Source: an uncultured Bacteroidales bacterium
Lineage (GTDB): Bacteria; Bacteroidota; Bacteroidia; Bacteroidales; UBA932
DNA: 35,097 bases
Direction: 5' to 3'
Assembly: GCA_947305815.1 (NCBI GenBank)
Contig: CAMZEI010000004.1
Coordinates: 1 to 35,097, forward strand
Shown here in pieces: positions 19,087 to 28,912 of the stretch. Position 1 is the stretch's first letter. Each line of letters opens with the position of its first letter. A program made the translations under genes and the position numbers. The notes beneath the pieces were generated by a model. It ran no database searches and was not told the origin of the DNA. It saw only the letters and a list, made by a program, of their open reading frames with translations.

Positions 19087-22000
19087 TTAGAAGTTGAGGT
19101 TAACTCCGAGGCTTATTGTCCTCTGGGTGGGATAGTAAGAGCGTCCGTCGAATCCGGGTGCCAGGCCTGACATCGATACGGTCGAAGGGTCGTGACCCTT
19201 GTAGCCGGTAATGGTCAGCAGGTTCTGGGCATTGAGATATACGCGGAGGTTGCTGATGTATTTGCTGACGCTTCCCTTGAGCTCGGGAGTCCAGCCGATG
19301 GTGAGGTCGTTGAGCTTGAGGTAGCTGGCGTCCTCGAGGTAGAAATCGGAGAACTGACGCAGCGAAGCCTTGGTGATGCCGGGGTTGTTGATCCAGTTGG
19401 TGAGGATGGCAGCATCGCCGCTGAAGGATGACAGGAGCACATTCTCAGTACCGCGGGTATTCTCGTAGAAGTAGCGGGTCTCGTTGAAGATCAGACCGCC
19501 GATCTGGCCGCGGAAGTTAAGCGAAGCGTCGAAGTTCTTCCAGCGCACGGTGGTGTAGAAGCCGCCGGTGAGCAGGGGGAATGCGTTGCCGAGCACCATC
19601 TTGTCGGCATCAGTAGGACTGGTGGTGTAGCCGCCTGCAGGGGTCTCGAACACCCACACGCCGCTGTCCTGGATACCTACATACTTGTAGCCATAGAAGT
19701 TACCCACGGCCTCGCCTTCGACAAGACGCATCACGTAGTTGCCGGTCTCACCGTCACCGCTGGAGATGTAGCCGACATTCTGATAGGAGGCGATAAGGTT
19801 GCCGTTAGCGTCATAGTTGCCGTACTGCTCTCCGGTGATACGCACCACGCGGTTGCGGTTCCATGCGGCGTTGATGCCGGCAGTCCATTCGAGGTCGTGA
19901 TTCTTGAGAATCAGGCCGTTGACGCTCAGCTCCACGCCGTAGTTGTGGATCTGTCCGTAGTTGTCCCACTTCTTGGCGGAAACATTGCCGCCGGTGAGAG
20001 GGACGTCGTATTCGTAGAGGAGGTTGGTCGTGTTGCGGAAGTATCCGTCGAGGGTACCGGTGAGCCTGCCTTCGAACAGGGAGAAGTCTGCACCGAGGTT
20101 GGACTCGTGCTTTTCCTCCCAGCGGATGTACTCGTTGACATTGGTCTGGGGTCCCCAGGGCTGGATGAACTCTCCGTCAGAGAAGACATAGTCTCCGCCG
20201 GGTCCCACGAGCATCATGTAGAGATACGAGCTGCCGGGCATATTACCGGTAACACCGTATCCTGCGCGGAGCTTGAGGTCGTCGATCCAGGTGATGTCCT
20301 TCATCCAGTCTTCCTCGCTGATGTTCCAGCTGCCGGATACCGAGGGGAAGATACCCCAGGGGCCGAGGATGGGATTGGCCTTGGAGCCGAACTTCGAGGA
20401 GCCCTCGAGACGGGCGCTGACGCTGAGGAAATACTTGCCGTCGTAGTTGTACAGGGCCCTCGCGAAGAAGGATGCGAGCTTGTCCTTGTACTTGTAGCTG
20501 GTCTCGTCGGCATCGTCGCTCTTACCGGAGAGCTTGCCTTCGCCGAGGCCGAGGTTGTTGAAGGTTATTGCATCCAGAGGGAATTTGGTGTTCATCGCAT
20601 AGAACTGCTGCGAGACATTGGTCTGGTAGCTCTGGCCGAGCAGGAACTGGTAGTTGTGCCTGGCGCTGCTGCCCATATAGTTGAGAGTGTTCTCAATGAC
20701 CTGCTGGGTGTTGGCGGCATAAGTCTGCGAAGCCACGCCGTCCTTGCCGCTCACTGCGCGCAGGGTGCTCATCTGGTACTTGCCGTTCCAGGTGGTGTTC
20801 TCCTGGATTGAGTAAGCGCTCGTGAACTTGAGGCCGGGCATGATGTCCAGGGTTGCGCGCACGGAACCTATGATATTCTGGTCTTTCTGCTGGTTGGTGG
20901 TCTGGTTGACATCGGACACCGGGTTGCGGGTGTAGAAGTTGTCAGACTCGTAGTAACCGCCGTATTTGACAAACTTGTCAGCATCCGAGTAAATCGGCAT
21001 GGTGGGGTTGGAACGCAGGGCCTGGTTGAAGTTGTCGTAGTTGGCCCAGTTCTTGGCAGCCCTCTGATAGGAGAAGTCGTAGGAGATCTTGAGCTTGCCG
21101 TCGAGAGCCTTCTGGTCTGCGGCAAAACGGCCGTTGATCTCGTCGAAATCGGACTTCTTGGCAATACCCTGGAGGTTACGGTAGCCAACCGAAGCGCGGT
21201 AGTTGAAGTCAGCAGTGCCGCCGGTCAGCGAAACGTTGTGGGTATGGGTTATGGGGTTGCGGGAAATGGCCTTCACCCAGTCGGTATCAGCTCCGTAATC
21301 GTTGCCGAGGCCCTTTGCGACCATGAGCTCGCGGTACTCGGAAGCGGTCAGCACGCGGGGGACGTTGGAGATGAATCCCACGCTGGCGGCTCCGGAGTAT
21401 TCAGCCTTGGAGACACCGTCCTTGTTGCCGCGGCGGGTGGTAATCAGCACGACGCCCGCGTTTGCGCGCGTACCATATATAGCTGCTGCCGAACCGTCCT
21501 TGAGGATGTCGATGGACTCGATGTCAGAAGGCTGTACGGAGGAAAGGCTTCCGCCCGGCACGCCGTCGATGACGTAGAGGGGCTCGGTGGAGCCGTTGAG
21601 GGAGCCGACGCCTCGCAGCTGCACGTTGTAGCTGTTCTGTGCGGGGTCGTCACCGCCGTTCTTGATGACATTGAGACCTGCCACCTTACCCTGAAGGAGA
21701 CCCATGGGGTTGGCGACGTTACCCTTGTTGAAATCGTCCGGTTTGAGGGAAGCGACCGAACCGGTGACTTCCTTCTTGGACTGGGAGCCGTAACCTATGA
21801 CTACGACTTCGCTGAGGAATTCGGAGTCCTCGTGGAGCATTACTGTAGCGGGGACTTCAGAAGCTTTGAAAGACTGGGTTGCATATCCGATGCAACTGAT
21901 CTCGATGACTGCATCTGCAGAGCTTACAACGAGGCTGTATTTACCGTCAAAGTCTGTCATGATGCCGTTGGAAGTGCCCTGCTCGATGACGGATGCCCCA

Positions 22001-22113
22001 ATCACGGGACCCATGTCATCCTCGACAGTACCGGACACCTTGTATCCGGTCTGAGCGTTCAGGCCTGCCATAGCGACGAAGACGGCTATTGCTGCGGTCA
22101 GAAATTTTTTCAT
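19087..22113 (-). CDS. susC: SusC/RagA family TonB-linked outer membrane protein
   Basis: N-terminal CarboxypepD_reg-like domain, plug motifs (LQGKVAGLNVI, LYVIDGVPGG, IESIDILKDGSAAAIYGTRANAGVVLITTRRG), beta-barrel to terminal F. Confidence 0.97.
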   Translation of the reverse strand: MKKFLTAAIAVFVAMAGLNAQTGYKVSGTVEDDMGPVIGASVIEQGTSNGIMTDFDGKYSLVVSSADAVIEISCIGYATQSFKASEVPATVMLHEDSEFLSEVVVIGYGSQSKKEVTGSVASLKPDDFNKGNVANPMGLLQGKVAGLNVIKNGGDDPAQNSYNVQLRGVGSLNGSTEPLYVIDGVPGGSLSSVQPSDIESIDILKDGSAAAIYGTRANAGVVLITTRRGNKDGVSKAEYSGAASVGFISNVPRVLTASEYRELMVAKGLGNDYGADTDWVKAISRNPITHTHNVSLTGGTADFNYRASVGYRNLQGIAKKSDFDEINGRFAADQKALDGKLKISYDFSYQRAAKNWANYDNFNQALRSNPTMPIYSDADKFVKYGGYYESDNFYTRNPVSDVNQTTNQQKDQNIIGSVRATLDIMPGLKFTSAYSIQENTTWNGKYQMSTLRAVSGKDGVASQTYAANTQQVIENTLNYMGSSARHNYQFLLGQSYQTNVSQQFYAMNTKFPLDAITFNNLGLGEGKLSGKSDDADETSYKYKDKLASFFARALYNYDGKYFLSVSARLEGSSKFGSKANPILGPWGIFPSVSGSWNISEEDWMKDITWIDDLKLRAGYGVTGNMPGSSYLYMMLVGPGGDYVFSDGEFIQPWGPQTNVNEYIRWEEKHESNLGADFSLFEGRLTGTLDGYFRNTTNLLYEYDVPLTGGNVSAKKWDNYGQIHNYGVELSVNGLILKNHDLEWTAGINAAWNRNRVVRITGEQYGNYDANGNLIASYQNVGYISSGDGETGNYVMRLVEGEAVGNFYGYKYVGIQDSGVWVFETPAGGYTTSPTDADKMVLGNAFPLLTGGFYTTVRWKNFDASLNFRGQIGGLIFNETRYFYENTRGTENVLLSSFSGDAAILTNWINNPGITKASLRQFSDFYLEDASYLKLNDLTIGWTPELKGSVSKYISNLRVYLNAQNLLTITGYKGHDPSTVSMSGLAPGFDGRSYYPTQRTISLGVNLNF

Positions 22114-22122
22114 AGAAAATGG

Positions 22123-23451
22123 TTATTTGTTTTGATTGGTTTTGATGATTCTTACTGAGAGGGCGCCGAGGCACAGCAGGACGCCGGCGGCGAGCAGCAT
22201 CATGGACTGGGTGCCGCCGAGTGCCTTGAGGAGTAGTCCTCCAAGGGCTGCTGCTACTATCTGCGGCAGGCAGATGGTGCAGTTGAAGAGACCCAGATAT
22301 TCACCCATGTGGGTGGTACCCTGCAGGGCGTTGGTGAGCAGGGTGAAAGGCAGAGCCAGCATGGCAGCCCAGGCGGCACCTATCAGCAGGTAGCTGCCGA
22401 AGAGGGCGTACTGGCTGTGCAGGAAGGCTGCGCTTGCAAAGCCTGCGGCTCCAATGAGGAGGCTCACTACATATGCGGTCTTGACGCTCTTGAATTTGGG
22501 TAAGACCATGGCCCAGAGGATTGAGCCCACGGCCTGCACTGCGAACAGGACTCCGACCCAGTTGCCGGCGGCCTGATAGCCTTCGGAAGCTACATCGGTG
22601 GTGCCCCAGCAGTTGGCGGCAATGGCGCCGTTGGTGTAGGTCCACATGAACAGGAATGCCGCCCAGCAGAAGAACTGCACGAGGCCCACGGTCCAGAAGG
22701 TCTTCGGAGCCTTGGCGAGAAGCCCTATGAAGCCCACCTTTTCCTCTGTCTCCGGGGCTGCGGTGCCATTGAACTCGCGGTACTGCTCAGGATTAAACTC
22801 CTTGACCTTTGCAAAGGTATAGAGCACGCAGAGTATCAGGATGGCGGCTCCGGCGTAGAAACTCCATACTACGGAGGGAGGGATTACGCCCTCGGGGGCG
22901 GTGTTGGCTATACCTATCTGGGTAAGGAAAATCGGAAGGAGGTATCCCACCAGCGAGCCGGCGTTGCAAAGCAGGCTCTGGATGCTGTAGGCGCGGGTCT
23001 TCTGCTCCTCGTTAACCATGTCGCCGACCATCATCTTGAAGGGCTGCATGGCGACATTGATGGAAGTGTCGAGGAAGATGAGGCTGAACAGTCCGAACCA
23101 CATGGCTCCGTTGAGTCCCAGCATGAGGCGGGTTGAGAAGTTGAGGCTGCCGGCATTGGGCAGGAAGGCCATCACGAGCACGGCGATTATCGCGCCTGCC
23201 AGCAGGTAGGGCTTACGGCGCCCAAGGCGGCACCATGTGCGGTCTGACCATTTGCCGATGAGGGGCTGGACTATCATGCCCATCAGCGGAGGAAGTATCC
23301 AGAAGAAGCTCAGCTGGTGCGGATCTGCGCCCAGTGTAGCGAATATACGGGAGATGTTGGCGCTCTGGAGAGCGTAGGCTATCTGGACGCCGAAGAATCC
23401 GAAGCTTAGATTCCACATCTGCGCGCTTGTCATCGAGGGTTTGGTGGCCAT
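22123..23451 (-). CDS. MFS transporter, SLC45/GPH-like (putative maltose/maltodextrin uptake across inner membrane)
   Basis: Twelve-TM-like hydrophobic profile; motifs PLIGKWSDRTWCRLGRRKPYLLAG, MQPFKMMVGDMVNEEQKTRAYSIQS; co-oriented with susC. Confidence 0.88.
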   Translation of the reverse strand: MATKPSMTSAQMWNLSFGFFGVQIAYALQSANISRIFATLGADPHQLSFFWILPPLMGMIVQPLIGKWSDRTWCRLGRRKPYLLAGAIIAVLVMAFLPNAGSLNFSTRLMLGLNGAMWFGLFSLIFLDTSINVAMQPFKMMVGDMVNEEQKTRAYSIQSLLCNAGSLVGYLLPIFLTQIGIANTAPEGVIPPSVVWSFYAGAAILILCVLYTFAKVKEFNPEQYREFNGTAAPETEEKVGFIGLLAKAPKTFWTVGLVQFFCWAAFLFMWTYTNGAIAANCWGTTDVASEGYQAAGNWVGVLFAVQAVGSILWAMVLPKFKSVKTAYVVSLLIGAAGFASAAFLHSQYALFGSYLLIGAAWAAMLALPFTLLTNALQGTTHMGEYLGLFNCTICLPQIVAAALGGLLLKALGGTQSMMLLAAGVLLCLGALSVRIIKTNQNK

Positions 23452-23493
23452 CGTCTTAGTGTTATAACAGTCCGCTAATTTACAAGTTTTTCT

Positions 23494-23501
23494 TAAATTT
23501 G
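23494..23501 (+). promoter_or_regulatory. -7 box (TAAATTTG) for the C10 peptidase gene
   Basis: TAnnTTTG match ending 4 nt before the ATG at 23506. Confidence 0.55.
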
Positions 23502-23505
23502 CACT

Positions 23506-25263
23506 ATGAGACTATTGAAAATAATTGCATTACTGGCATTGACTTCGTTGAGCGTATCTGCGCTGGCAGAAGTAGTGCCGGAGAAGAAGGCAGCCCGGAC
23601 GGCCGCAGCTTTCTTCGGTTCGACACAGGTGCAGATGGCACCCAAGGCTTCATCCGGCGCCCAGGCTGACGCTCCTGCGTTCCGTGCGTACAACAGGGAT
23701 GGCGGCGGATTTGTAGTTATCTCCGGCAACGATGCCGTGGAGCCCGTCCTCGCATATTCTGAGACAGGGGTCTTCCCGGCCGCTGAGCAGATGCCTGAGA
23801 ATATGGCATGGTGGTTTACTCAGATCACCGGTATGATAGAGGCTATTCCGGCGACAGCTAAGGCTGACGCTGCGGTAATTGCCCGTTGGGCAGACCCCCG
23901 AATCCCGAAGACATCTTCCAATTTTGAGCTTGAGACCGCCCTGTGGGGTCAGGGCTCGCCTTTTAACAACAAGTGCCCCGAGGTTGGCGGAGAGCGCTGC
24001 GTCACCGGCTGCGTCGCTACGGCAGCATCAATACTTGCACGCTACTTCAGGTGGCCTGATGCCGGAGTTGGCTCAATCCCCGGGTTAACTGAATTCGGAG
24101 CAGGTTTCCCCGCCCATGACCTGGGCCACACCTACGACTGGGACAACATGCCTCTGATATATTACGAGGGCTATACATTGGTTCAGGCAGATGCCGTGTC
24201 CACGCTGATGTATGACATGGGCACAATGTCCAGGATGGATTATGGTGTCGATGGCTCCGGAGCTTTTACCAGCGACCTGCTGGCTGCGCTCAAGGAGCAT
24301 ATGAAATACAACAAGGGAGCCTATATGGCCAGCCGTAACTACTATAGCGATGCCGAGTGGACGGCTCTTATGAAGCAGCAGCTCGAGGACTGCGGCCCCG
24401 TAGTCTACGGAGGCTTTGATAAAGGAGGTGCCGGCGGTCACCAGTTCATTATAGACGGCTACGATTCGCAGAACCGTTTCCACTTCAACTGGGGTTGGAG
24501 CGGTGGAGGCAACTGCTACTGCTGGTTCACCTCCCTTGTGCCTCAGAGCAGCTCCTACGACTTCGCGGAAGGCCAGGACGCGCTTATAGACTTGGTACCC
24601 GACATGGATGGGACCAGCACTTACGCCGATGTTGTGGTATTTTATTGCTATCCCGGAAATCCGCCGTACGGTCTGGTGGCATCGACCTCTTCGTTCGAGA
24701 GCAACACTACCTTCAACTGCTCTGCCGGCTGGTTTTATCCTATTGCGTCGGACTTCAAGGGCAGCTTTTACTTCTCCCTGTATGACAAGGACGGCAATTT
24801 CAAGGAAGATATAAGCAGCGGTATCTACATGGAGATTCCGTCAGGATGGATTAATAATGTAGAGAATGTAAGCTGCACGATAAAAGGTTCGATAGAGCCC
24901 GGCGACCGCATTAAAGTCCGCTTCGTCGGAAAGTACAACGAAGGCATAATCAGCAGGGGAGAAGGATGTACAACCGAGATAGTAGTATTGCCGGATGACT
25001 ATGTGGATCCCGCCGCGGGATATACAGCCGCCCAGACTGCCGAAGCGACTACGCTGAGCTACAGCAAGACTACCCATGTGCTGTCACTCACCTGCTCGCA
25101 TCCCGTACACCTGAAGCTTCTCGCCAATAACAACCAGCTGTCATCTGCCACCGCCGCAGCGGGTCAGCAGGTTGACCTCAACCTCGCTGATCTCAGCTCG
25201 GGCACATACACCATTTCCATTGGCAGTCCCGAAGACCCTTATACATTCACGATAACAAGATAA
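23506..25263 (+). CDS. C10 family (streptopain-like) cysteine peptidase, secreted
   Basis: Signal peptide; Cys motif ERCVTGCVATAASILARYFRWP and His motif GGHQFIIDGYDSQNRFHFNWGWSGGGN. Confidence 0.92.
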   Translation: MRLLKIIALLALTSLSVSALAEVVPEKKAARTAAAFFGSTQVQMAPKASSGAQADAPAFRAYNRDGGGFVVISGNDAVEPVLAYSETGVFPAAEQMPENMAWWFTQITGMIEAIPATAKADAAVIARWADPRIPKTSSNFELETALWGQGSPFNNKCPEVGGERCVTGCVATAASILARYFRWPDAGVGSIPGLTEFGAGFPAHDLGHTYDWDNMPLIYYEGYTLVQADAVSTLMYDMGTMSRMDYGVDGSGAFTSDLLAALKEHMKYNKGAYMASRNYYSDAEWTALMKQQLEDCGPVVYGGFDKGGAGGHQFIIDGYDSQNRFHFNWGWSGGGNCYCWFTSLVPQSSSYDFAEGQDALIDLVPDMDGTSTYADVVVFYCYPGNPPYGLVASTSSFESNTTFNCSAGWFYPIASDFKGSFYFSLYDKDGNFKEDISSGIYMEIPSGWINNVENVSCTIKGSIEPGDRIKVRFVGKYNEGIISRGEGCTTEIVVLPDDYVDPAAGYTAAQTAEATTLSYSKTTHVLSLTCSHPVHLKLLANNNQLSSATAAAGQQVDLNLADLSSGTYTISIGSPEDPYTFTITR

Positions 25264-25266
25264 GCC

Positions 25267-26658
25267 ATGAAATATTCAGTCAAATTATTCAGCACCATCG
25301 CCCTTGCGGCTCTCCTGCTCGCACCGTCCTGTCAGGAGCAGATAGACAATCTCGATGCAAGGCTCACCGACCTCGAGAAAAGGGTCTCCGAGCTGGAAGC
25401 CACCTGCAGCCAGCTCAACAGTGATGTTGCTACTCTCAAGCAGGCGGTCTCCGTCCTTGAGGGCAAGATTTATGTCAATGCGGTCAATCCTATCATGCAG
25501 GAAGGCGAGGAGACAGGCTATGAAATAGTATTCTCCGACGGCAATGTCAGCAAGATCTTCAACGGACTGGATGGAGCCGACGCTCCCGTACCCGGCGTAA
25601 CCATGCTGCTGGACGGCCAGTATTACTGGACCCTGGACGGGGAGCTGCTCCTCGATGCAGAGGGCAATCCTCTCAAGGCAAGCGCCGAAGACGGCATCAC
25701 TCCTGAATTTAAAATCATAAACGGCGACTGGTATGTGCGTTACGCCGGAGGCGACTGGACCTACTACGGCCAGGCTACGGGTGATTCGATGTTCGCTTCC
25801 GCTACCCTGGACGGCAACACGCTCATCCTGGTGCTCGCCGGCGGGCAGGTGCTCAGGGTCCCTGTCGGGATGGAGCTCGCAATAAGCTTTGACGCCGTGC
25901 CCAGCATCACTGCTACCCCAGGCTCGACGGTCAGTCTGGGCTTCACCGTCACTTCCTCCACCGGACAGGCTGACATAGATGTCATCCCGACCTCCGGAGT
26001 CAAGGCCAAAGTCGAATCAAACGGTCTCCAGGGCACAATCACCATGGTCCTTGCCGCCAATATCGATTATGCCTACGACAAGGTCTCGGTAATCGTAACC
26101 AACGGCTTCCTGACCGTGCTCAAGAAGATTACCTTCTCCTACTCGGGCCAGATAGTTATCACAGATGAGACATCGGCCCTGATGACCTGCAAGGGCGGAA
26201 ACTTTGCCGTCTCATTTGCTACGGATGTGGCTTACAATGTCACCATAAGCGATGGCGGCGCTCCGGTAGACTGGATAGTGCAGGGCCCCAAGGCCATGAC
26301 AAGCATCACACTCGATTTCGTAGTGTCTCCCAACGAGGGAACGACCCGCACTGCGACTATTACAATAAGCAGCCCGGAGTCCTCGGACAAGGCCGAATTC
26401 ACCGTCACCCAGCAGGGCCGTACCCCCTCATTCACAGTCATTTCCAACGGTTTGACAGCCAAGGTCCCAGTGATAAGCGGAAATGGTCTCAAGGGCCTTG
26501 TCTCCTGGGACGGAGAAGTCCAGGAGTGGAGTGCGTCGCAGGGCAAGTATTTTGCCCAGGCAGGTGAGCATAGCGCCGAATACTTCGTCGAAGGTGCTAC
26601 CGGTTTTAGTTTCAGCGACTTGACTGGCTTGACGGCTCTTAATCTGGTTGATTTTTAG
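25267..26658 (+). CDS. DUF4988-type coiled-coil lipoprotein with BACON/Ig-like domains
   Basis: Lipobox LLLAPSCQEQ; heptad coiled coil (IDNLDARLTDLEKRVSELEATCSQLNSDVATLKQAVSVLEGKI); DUF4988-like GQYYWTLDGELLLDAEGNPLKASAEDGITPEFKIINGDWYV; BACON-like ATITISSPESSDKAEFTVTQQG. Confidence 0.8.
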   Translation: MKYSVKLFSTIALAALLLAPSCQEQIDNLDARLTDLEKRVSELEATCSQLNSDVATLKQAVSVLEGKIYVNAVNPIMQEGEETGYEIVFSDGNVSKIFNGLDGADAPVPGVTMLLDGQYYWTLDGELLLDAEGNPLKASAEDGITPEFKIINGDWYVRYAGGDWTYYGQATGDSMFASATLDGNTLILVLAGGQVLRVPVGMELAISFDAVPSITATPGSTVSLGFTVTSSTGQADIDVIPTSGVKAKVESNGLQGTITMVLAANIDYAYDKVSVIVTNGFLTVLKKITFSYSGQIVITDETSALMTCKGGNFAVSFATDVAYNVTISDGGAPVDWIVQGPKAMTSITLDFVVSPNEGTTRTATITISSPESSDKAEFTVTQQGRTPSFTVISNGLTAKVPVISGNGLKGLVSWDGEVQEWSASQGKYFAQAGEHSAEYFVEGATGFSFSDLTGLTALNLVDF

Positions 26659-26690
26659 GCTTAGCGGAAACACTTTAGCAGGAATTTTCC

Positions 26691-26698
26691 TAATTTTG
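26691..26698 (+). promoter_or_regulatory. -7 box (TAATTTTG) upstream of spt
   Basis: TAnnTTTG match 29 bp before the start codon. Confidence 0.5.
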
Positions 26699-26727
26699 CG
26701 GGCTTTTTAGTTAGTAAAACCTACCCG

Positions 26728-27921
26728 ATGAACAAACTCCTCAAAGAGATTTGCGCCCGTGATACACGCTCCAAGGAAGCGAGGGAACAGGGCATTTATC
26801 CATATTACCGTCCCATTTCTTCAGGTCAGGATCCCATAGTCAAGATGGCTGACGGGAGCGACGTGATGATGTTCGGCTCCAATTCCTATCTCGGACTCTC
26901 CGATGATCCCCGCCTCAAGGAGGCAGCCAAGGCCGCCATTGACAAATACGGCACCAGCTGCTCCGGGTCCCGCTTCCTCAACGGAACGCTCGACCTGCAT
27001 GAGGATCTCGAGAAGAGGCTCGCCGCTTTCGTGGGCAAAGAGGCTGCAGTGACATTCAGCACCGGCTTCCAGGTCAATCTGGGAGTGGTGAGCGCACTGG
27101 GTTTCCGCGGCGGCTACATCCTGCTGGATGATACCGACCACGCCTGCATTATCGACGGATCCCGCCTGTCGTTCAGTACGGTCTATAAGTTCCGCCACAA
27201 CGACATGCAGTCCCTCGAGCAGAAGCTCAAGGCCTGCGAGCCCGATGCTCCCAAGATGATAGTTGTGGACGGCGTGTACTCCATGCTCGGCGACCTCTGC
27301 CCCCTGCCCAGGATTTGCGAACTTGCGGAGCAGTACAACGCTTCCGTCATGGTCGATGACGCTCACGGCCTCGGTGTGTTCGGCGAGAACGGTTCCGGTA
27401 CCGCGAGTCATTTCGGCCTCACCGACAAGGTAGACCTCATCATGGGTACTTTCTCCAAGAGTTTCGGCAGCCTCGGCGGATTCATCGCCGGCGACAGCGA
27501 GGTTATAGATTTCCTCAAGCACAATGCCCGTTCGCTCATATTCAGCGCATCCATGACACCCGCAGCGGTAGCAGCCGCTTCCTGCGCTCTGGATATAATG
27601 ATTAATGAGCCGCAGAGGCGCGAGAACCTCTGGGATGTCACCCGCTATGCCTGGCAGCTGTTCAGGGAGCGCGGATTCGACATCAACGCTACCGAGTCCC
27701 CAATCATCCCCGTGATGGTGCGCGACACCAAGAAGGCTATGGCTATTGTCACGATGGCTTACAAGGAGGGCGTGTTCATCACTCCGGTTATCGCACCTGC
27801 AGTGGCCGAGAAAGACGTACTGATACGTTTCGCCCTTATGGCGACTCATACCCGCGAGCATGTCAAGACAGCAATCGACAAGCTCGAGGTTATCTTCCGT
27901 CAACTGGACATAATCAGATAA
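26728..27921 (+). CDS. spt: Serine palmitoyltransferase-type alpha-oxoamine synthase
   Basis: PLP fold type I: FGSNSYLGLSDDPRL, DDTDHACIIDGSRLSFS, VDDAHGLGVFGENGSG, PLP lysine motif GTFSKSFGSLGGFIAGD. Confidence 0.9.
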   Translation: MNKLLKEICARDTRSKEAREQGIYPYYRPISSGQDPIVKMADGSDVMMFGSNSYLGLSDDPRLKEAAKAAIDKYGTSCSGSRFLNGTLDLHEDLEKRLAAFVGKEAAVTFSTGFQVNLGVVSALGFRGGYILLDDTDHACIIDGSRLSFSTVYKFRHNDMQSLEQKLKACEPDAPKMIVVDGVYSMLGDLCPLPRICELAEQYNASVMVDDAHGLGVFGENGSGTASHFGLTDKVDLIMGTFSKSFGSLGGFIAGDSEVIDFLKHNARSLIFSASMTPAAVAAASCALDIMINEPQRRENLWDVTRYAWQLFRERGFDINATESPIIPVMVRDTKKAMAIVTMAYKEGVFITPVIAPAVAEKDVLIRFALMATHTREHVKTAIDKLEVIFRQLDIIR

Positions 27922-27922
27922 C

Positions 27923-28717
27923 ATGGTAATCCTCATTACAGGCATCACCTCCGGTTTTGGCAAAGCCATGGCCGAGAGGCTGGCCGCTGATGGCCATAAG
28001 GTCTATGGCACTCACCGCAAGGCGGTCGAGCAGATTCCCGGAGTAAGTTATATCAAGGCCGATTCGACCGTGGAGGAGGATGTTGAGGCTACGGTGAAGG
28101 CCGTGCTGGACGCCGAGGGGCGCATAGACGTGTTTATCAACAATGCCGGAATGGGCATAGGCGGTCCGCTGGAGTTTACCTCCATGGAGGACGCTCAGAG
28201 GCAGATGGATGTCAACTTCACGGGCATGGTGCGCTTCGTGCGCCGCATTGTCCCCGTGATGCGTGCTCAGGGCGGCGGCAAGATTATCTGCTTCAGCTCT
28301 ATCGGCGGCCTGATGGGCCTGCCGTTCCAGGGCATGTACAGCGCCAGCAAGTTCGCTATCGAGGGTTACTGCGAGGCTCTGAGGCTCGAGGTGCGCAGCT
28401 TTGGTATCGATGTGGTGCTGATTGAGCCGGGTGATTTCGCAACGGCATTTACTGCCCAGCGCAAGAGCGTCGCCGCGCCCGAGGCGTATGAGGTTTATAA
28501 GACCTATGCTAAGTCACTCGAGAGCATCGAAAACGACGAGCAGACAGGGCTGAAGCCCGAATATCTCGCAGGCATAATCAGCAAGATAGTCCGCATGAAG
28601 CGCCCGGGATACCATTATATAATATCTACCCTCGAGCAGAGGCTGTCGGTATTTCTGAAGGCAATCCTTCCCCAGCGCTGGTTCGCCGCAATTCTCAGCA
28701 GCTACTATAAACTGTAA
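27923..28717 (+). CDS. Short-chain dehydrogenase/reductase (classical SDR); candidate 3-ketosphinganine reductase
   Basis: Rossmann ITGITSGFGKAMAERL, INNAGMGIGG, catalytic S...YSASK (MYSASKFAIEGY); starts 1 nt after spt stop. Confidence 0.9.
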   Translation: MVILITGITSGFGKAMAERLAADGHKVYGTHRKAVEQIPGVSYIKADSTVEEDVEATVKAVLDAEGRIDVFINNAGMGIGGPLEFTSMEDAQRQMDVNFTGMVRFVRRIVPVMRAQGGGKIICFSSIGGLMGLPFQGMYSASKFAIEGYCEALRLEVRSFGIDVVLIEPGDFATAFTAQRKSVAAPEAYEVYKTYAKSLESIENDEQTGLKPEYLAGIISKIVRMKRPGYHYIISTLEQRLSVFLKAILPQRWFAAILSSYYKL

Positions 28718-28753
28718 AGCAGCAGGATTGCGCTGCGCAGCCATAAAACAGAA

Positions 28754-28779
28754 CAGCCCGGCACTTTCGTGCCGAGCTG
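28754..28779 (-). terminator. Terminator hairpin after tRNA-Gly (possibly bidirectional, shared with the SDR gene)
   Basis: Minus strand CAGCTCGGCAC-GAAA-GTGCCGGGCTG then TTCTGTTTT. Confidence 0.75.
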
Positions 28780-28789
28780 CTGACTTTTG

Positions 28790-28862
28790 AGCGGAAAACG
28801 GGATTCGGACCCGCGACCTCAACCTTGGCAAGGTTGCGCTCTACCAACTGAGCTATTTCCGC
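28790..28862 (-). tRNA. tRNA-Gly(GCC)
   Basis: Minus strand GCGGAAATAGCTCAGTTGGTAGAGCGCAACCTTGCCAAGGTTGAGGTCGCGGGTCCGAATCCCGTTTTCCGC folds as a cloverleaf, anticodon GCC. Confidence 0.97.
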
Positions 28863-28912
28863 GATGGGACTGCAAAGATAAATCTAAAATTCATATTTGC
28901 AAAAAAATTCTC

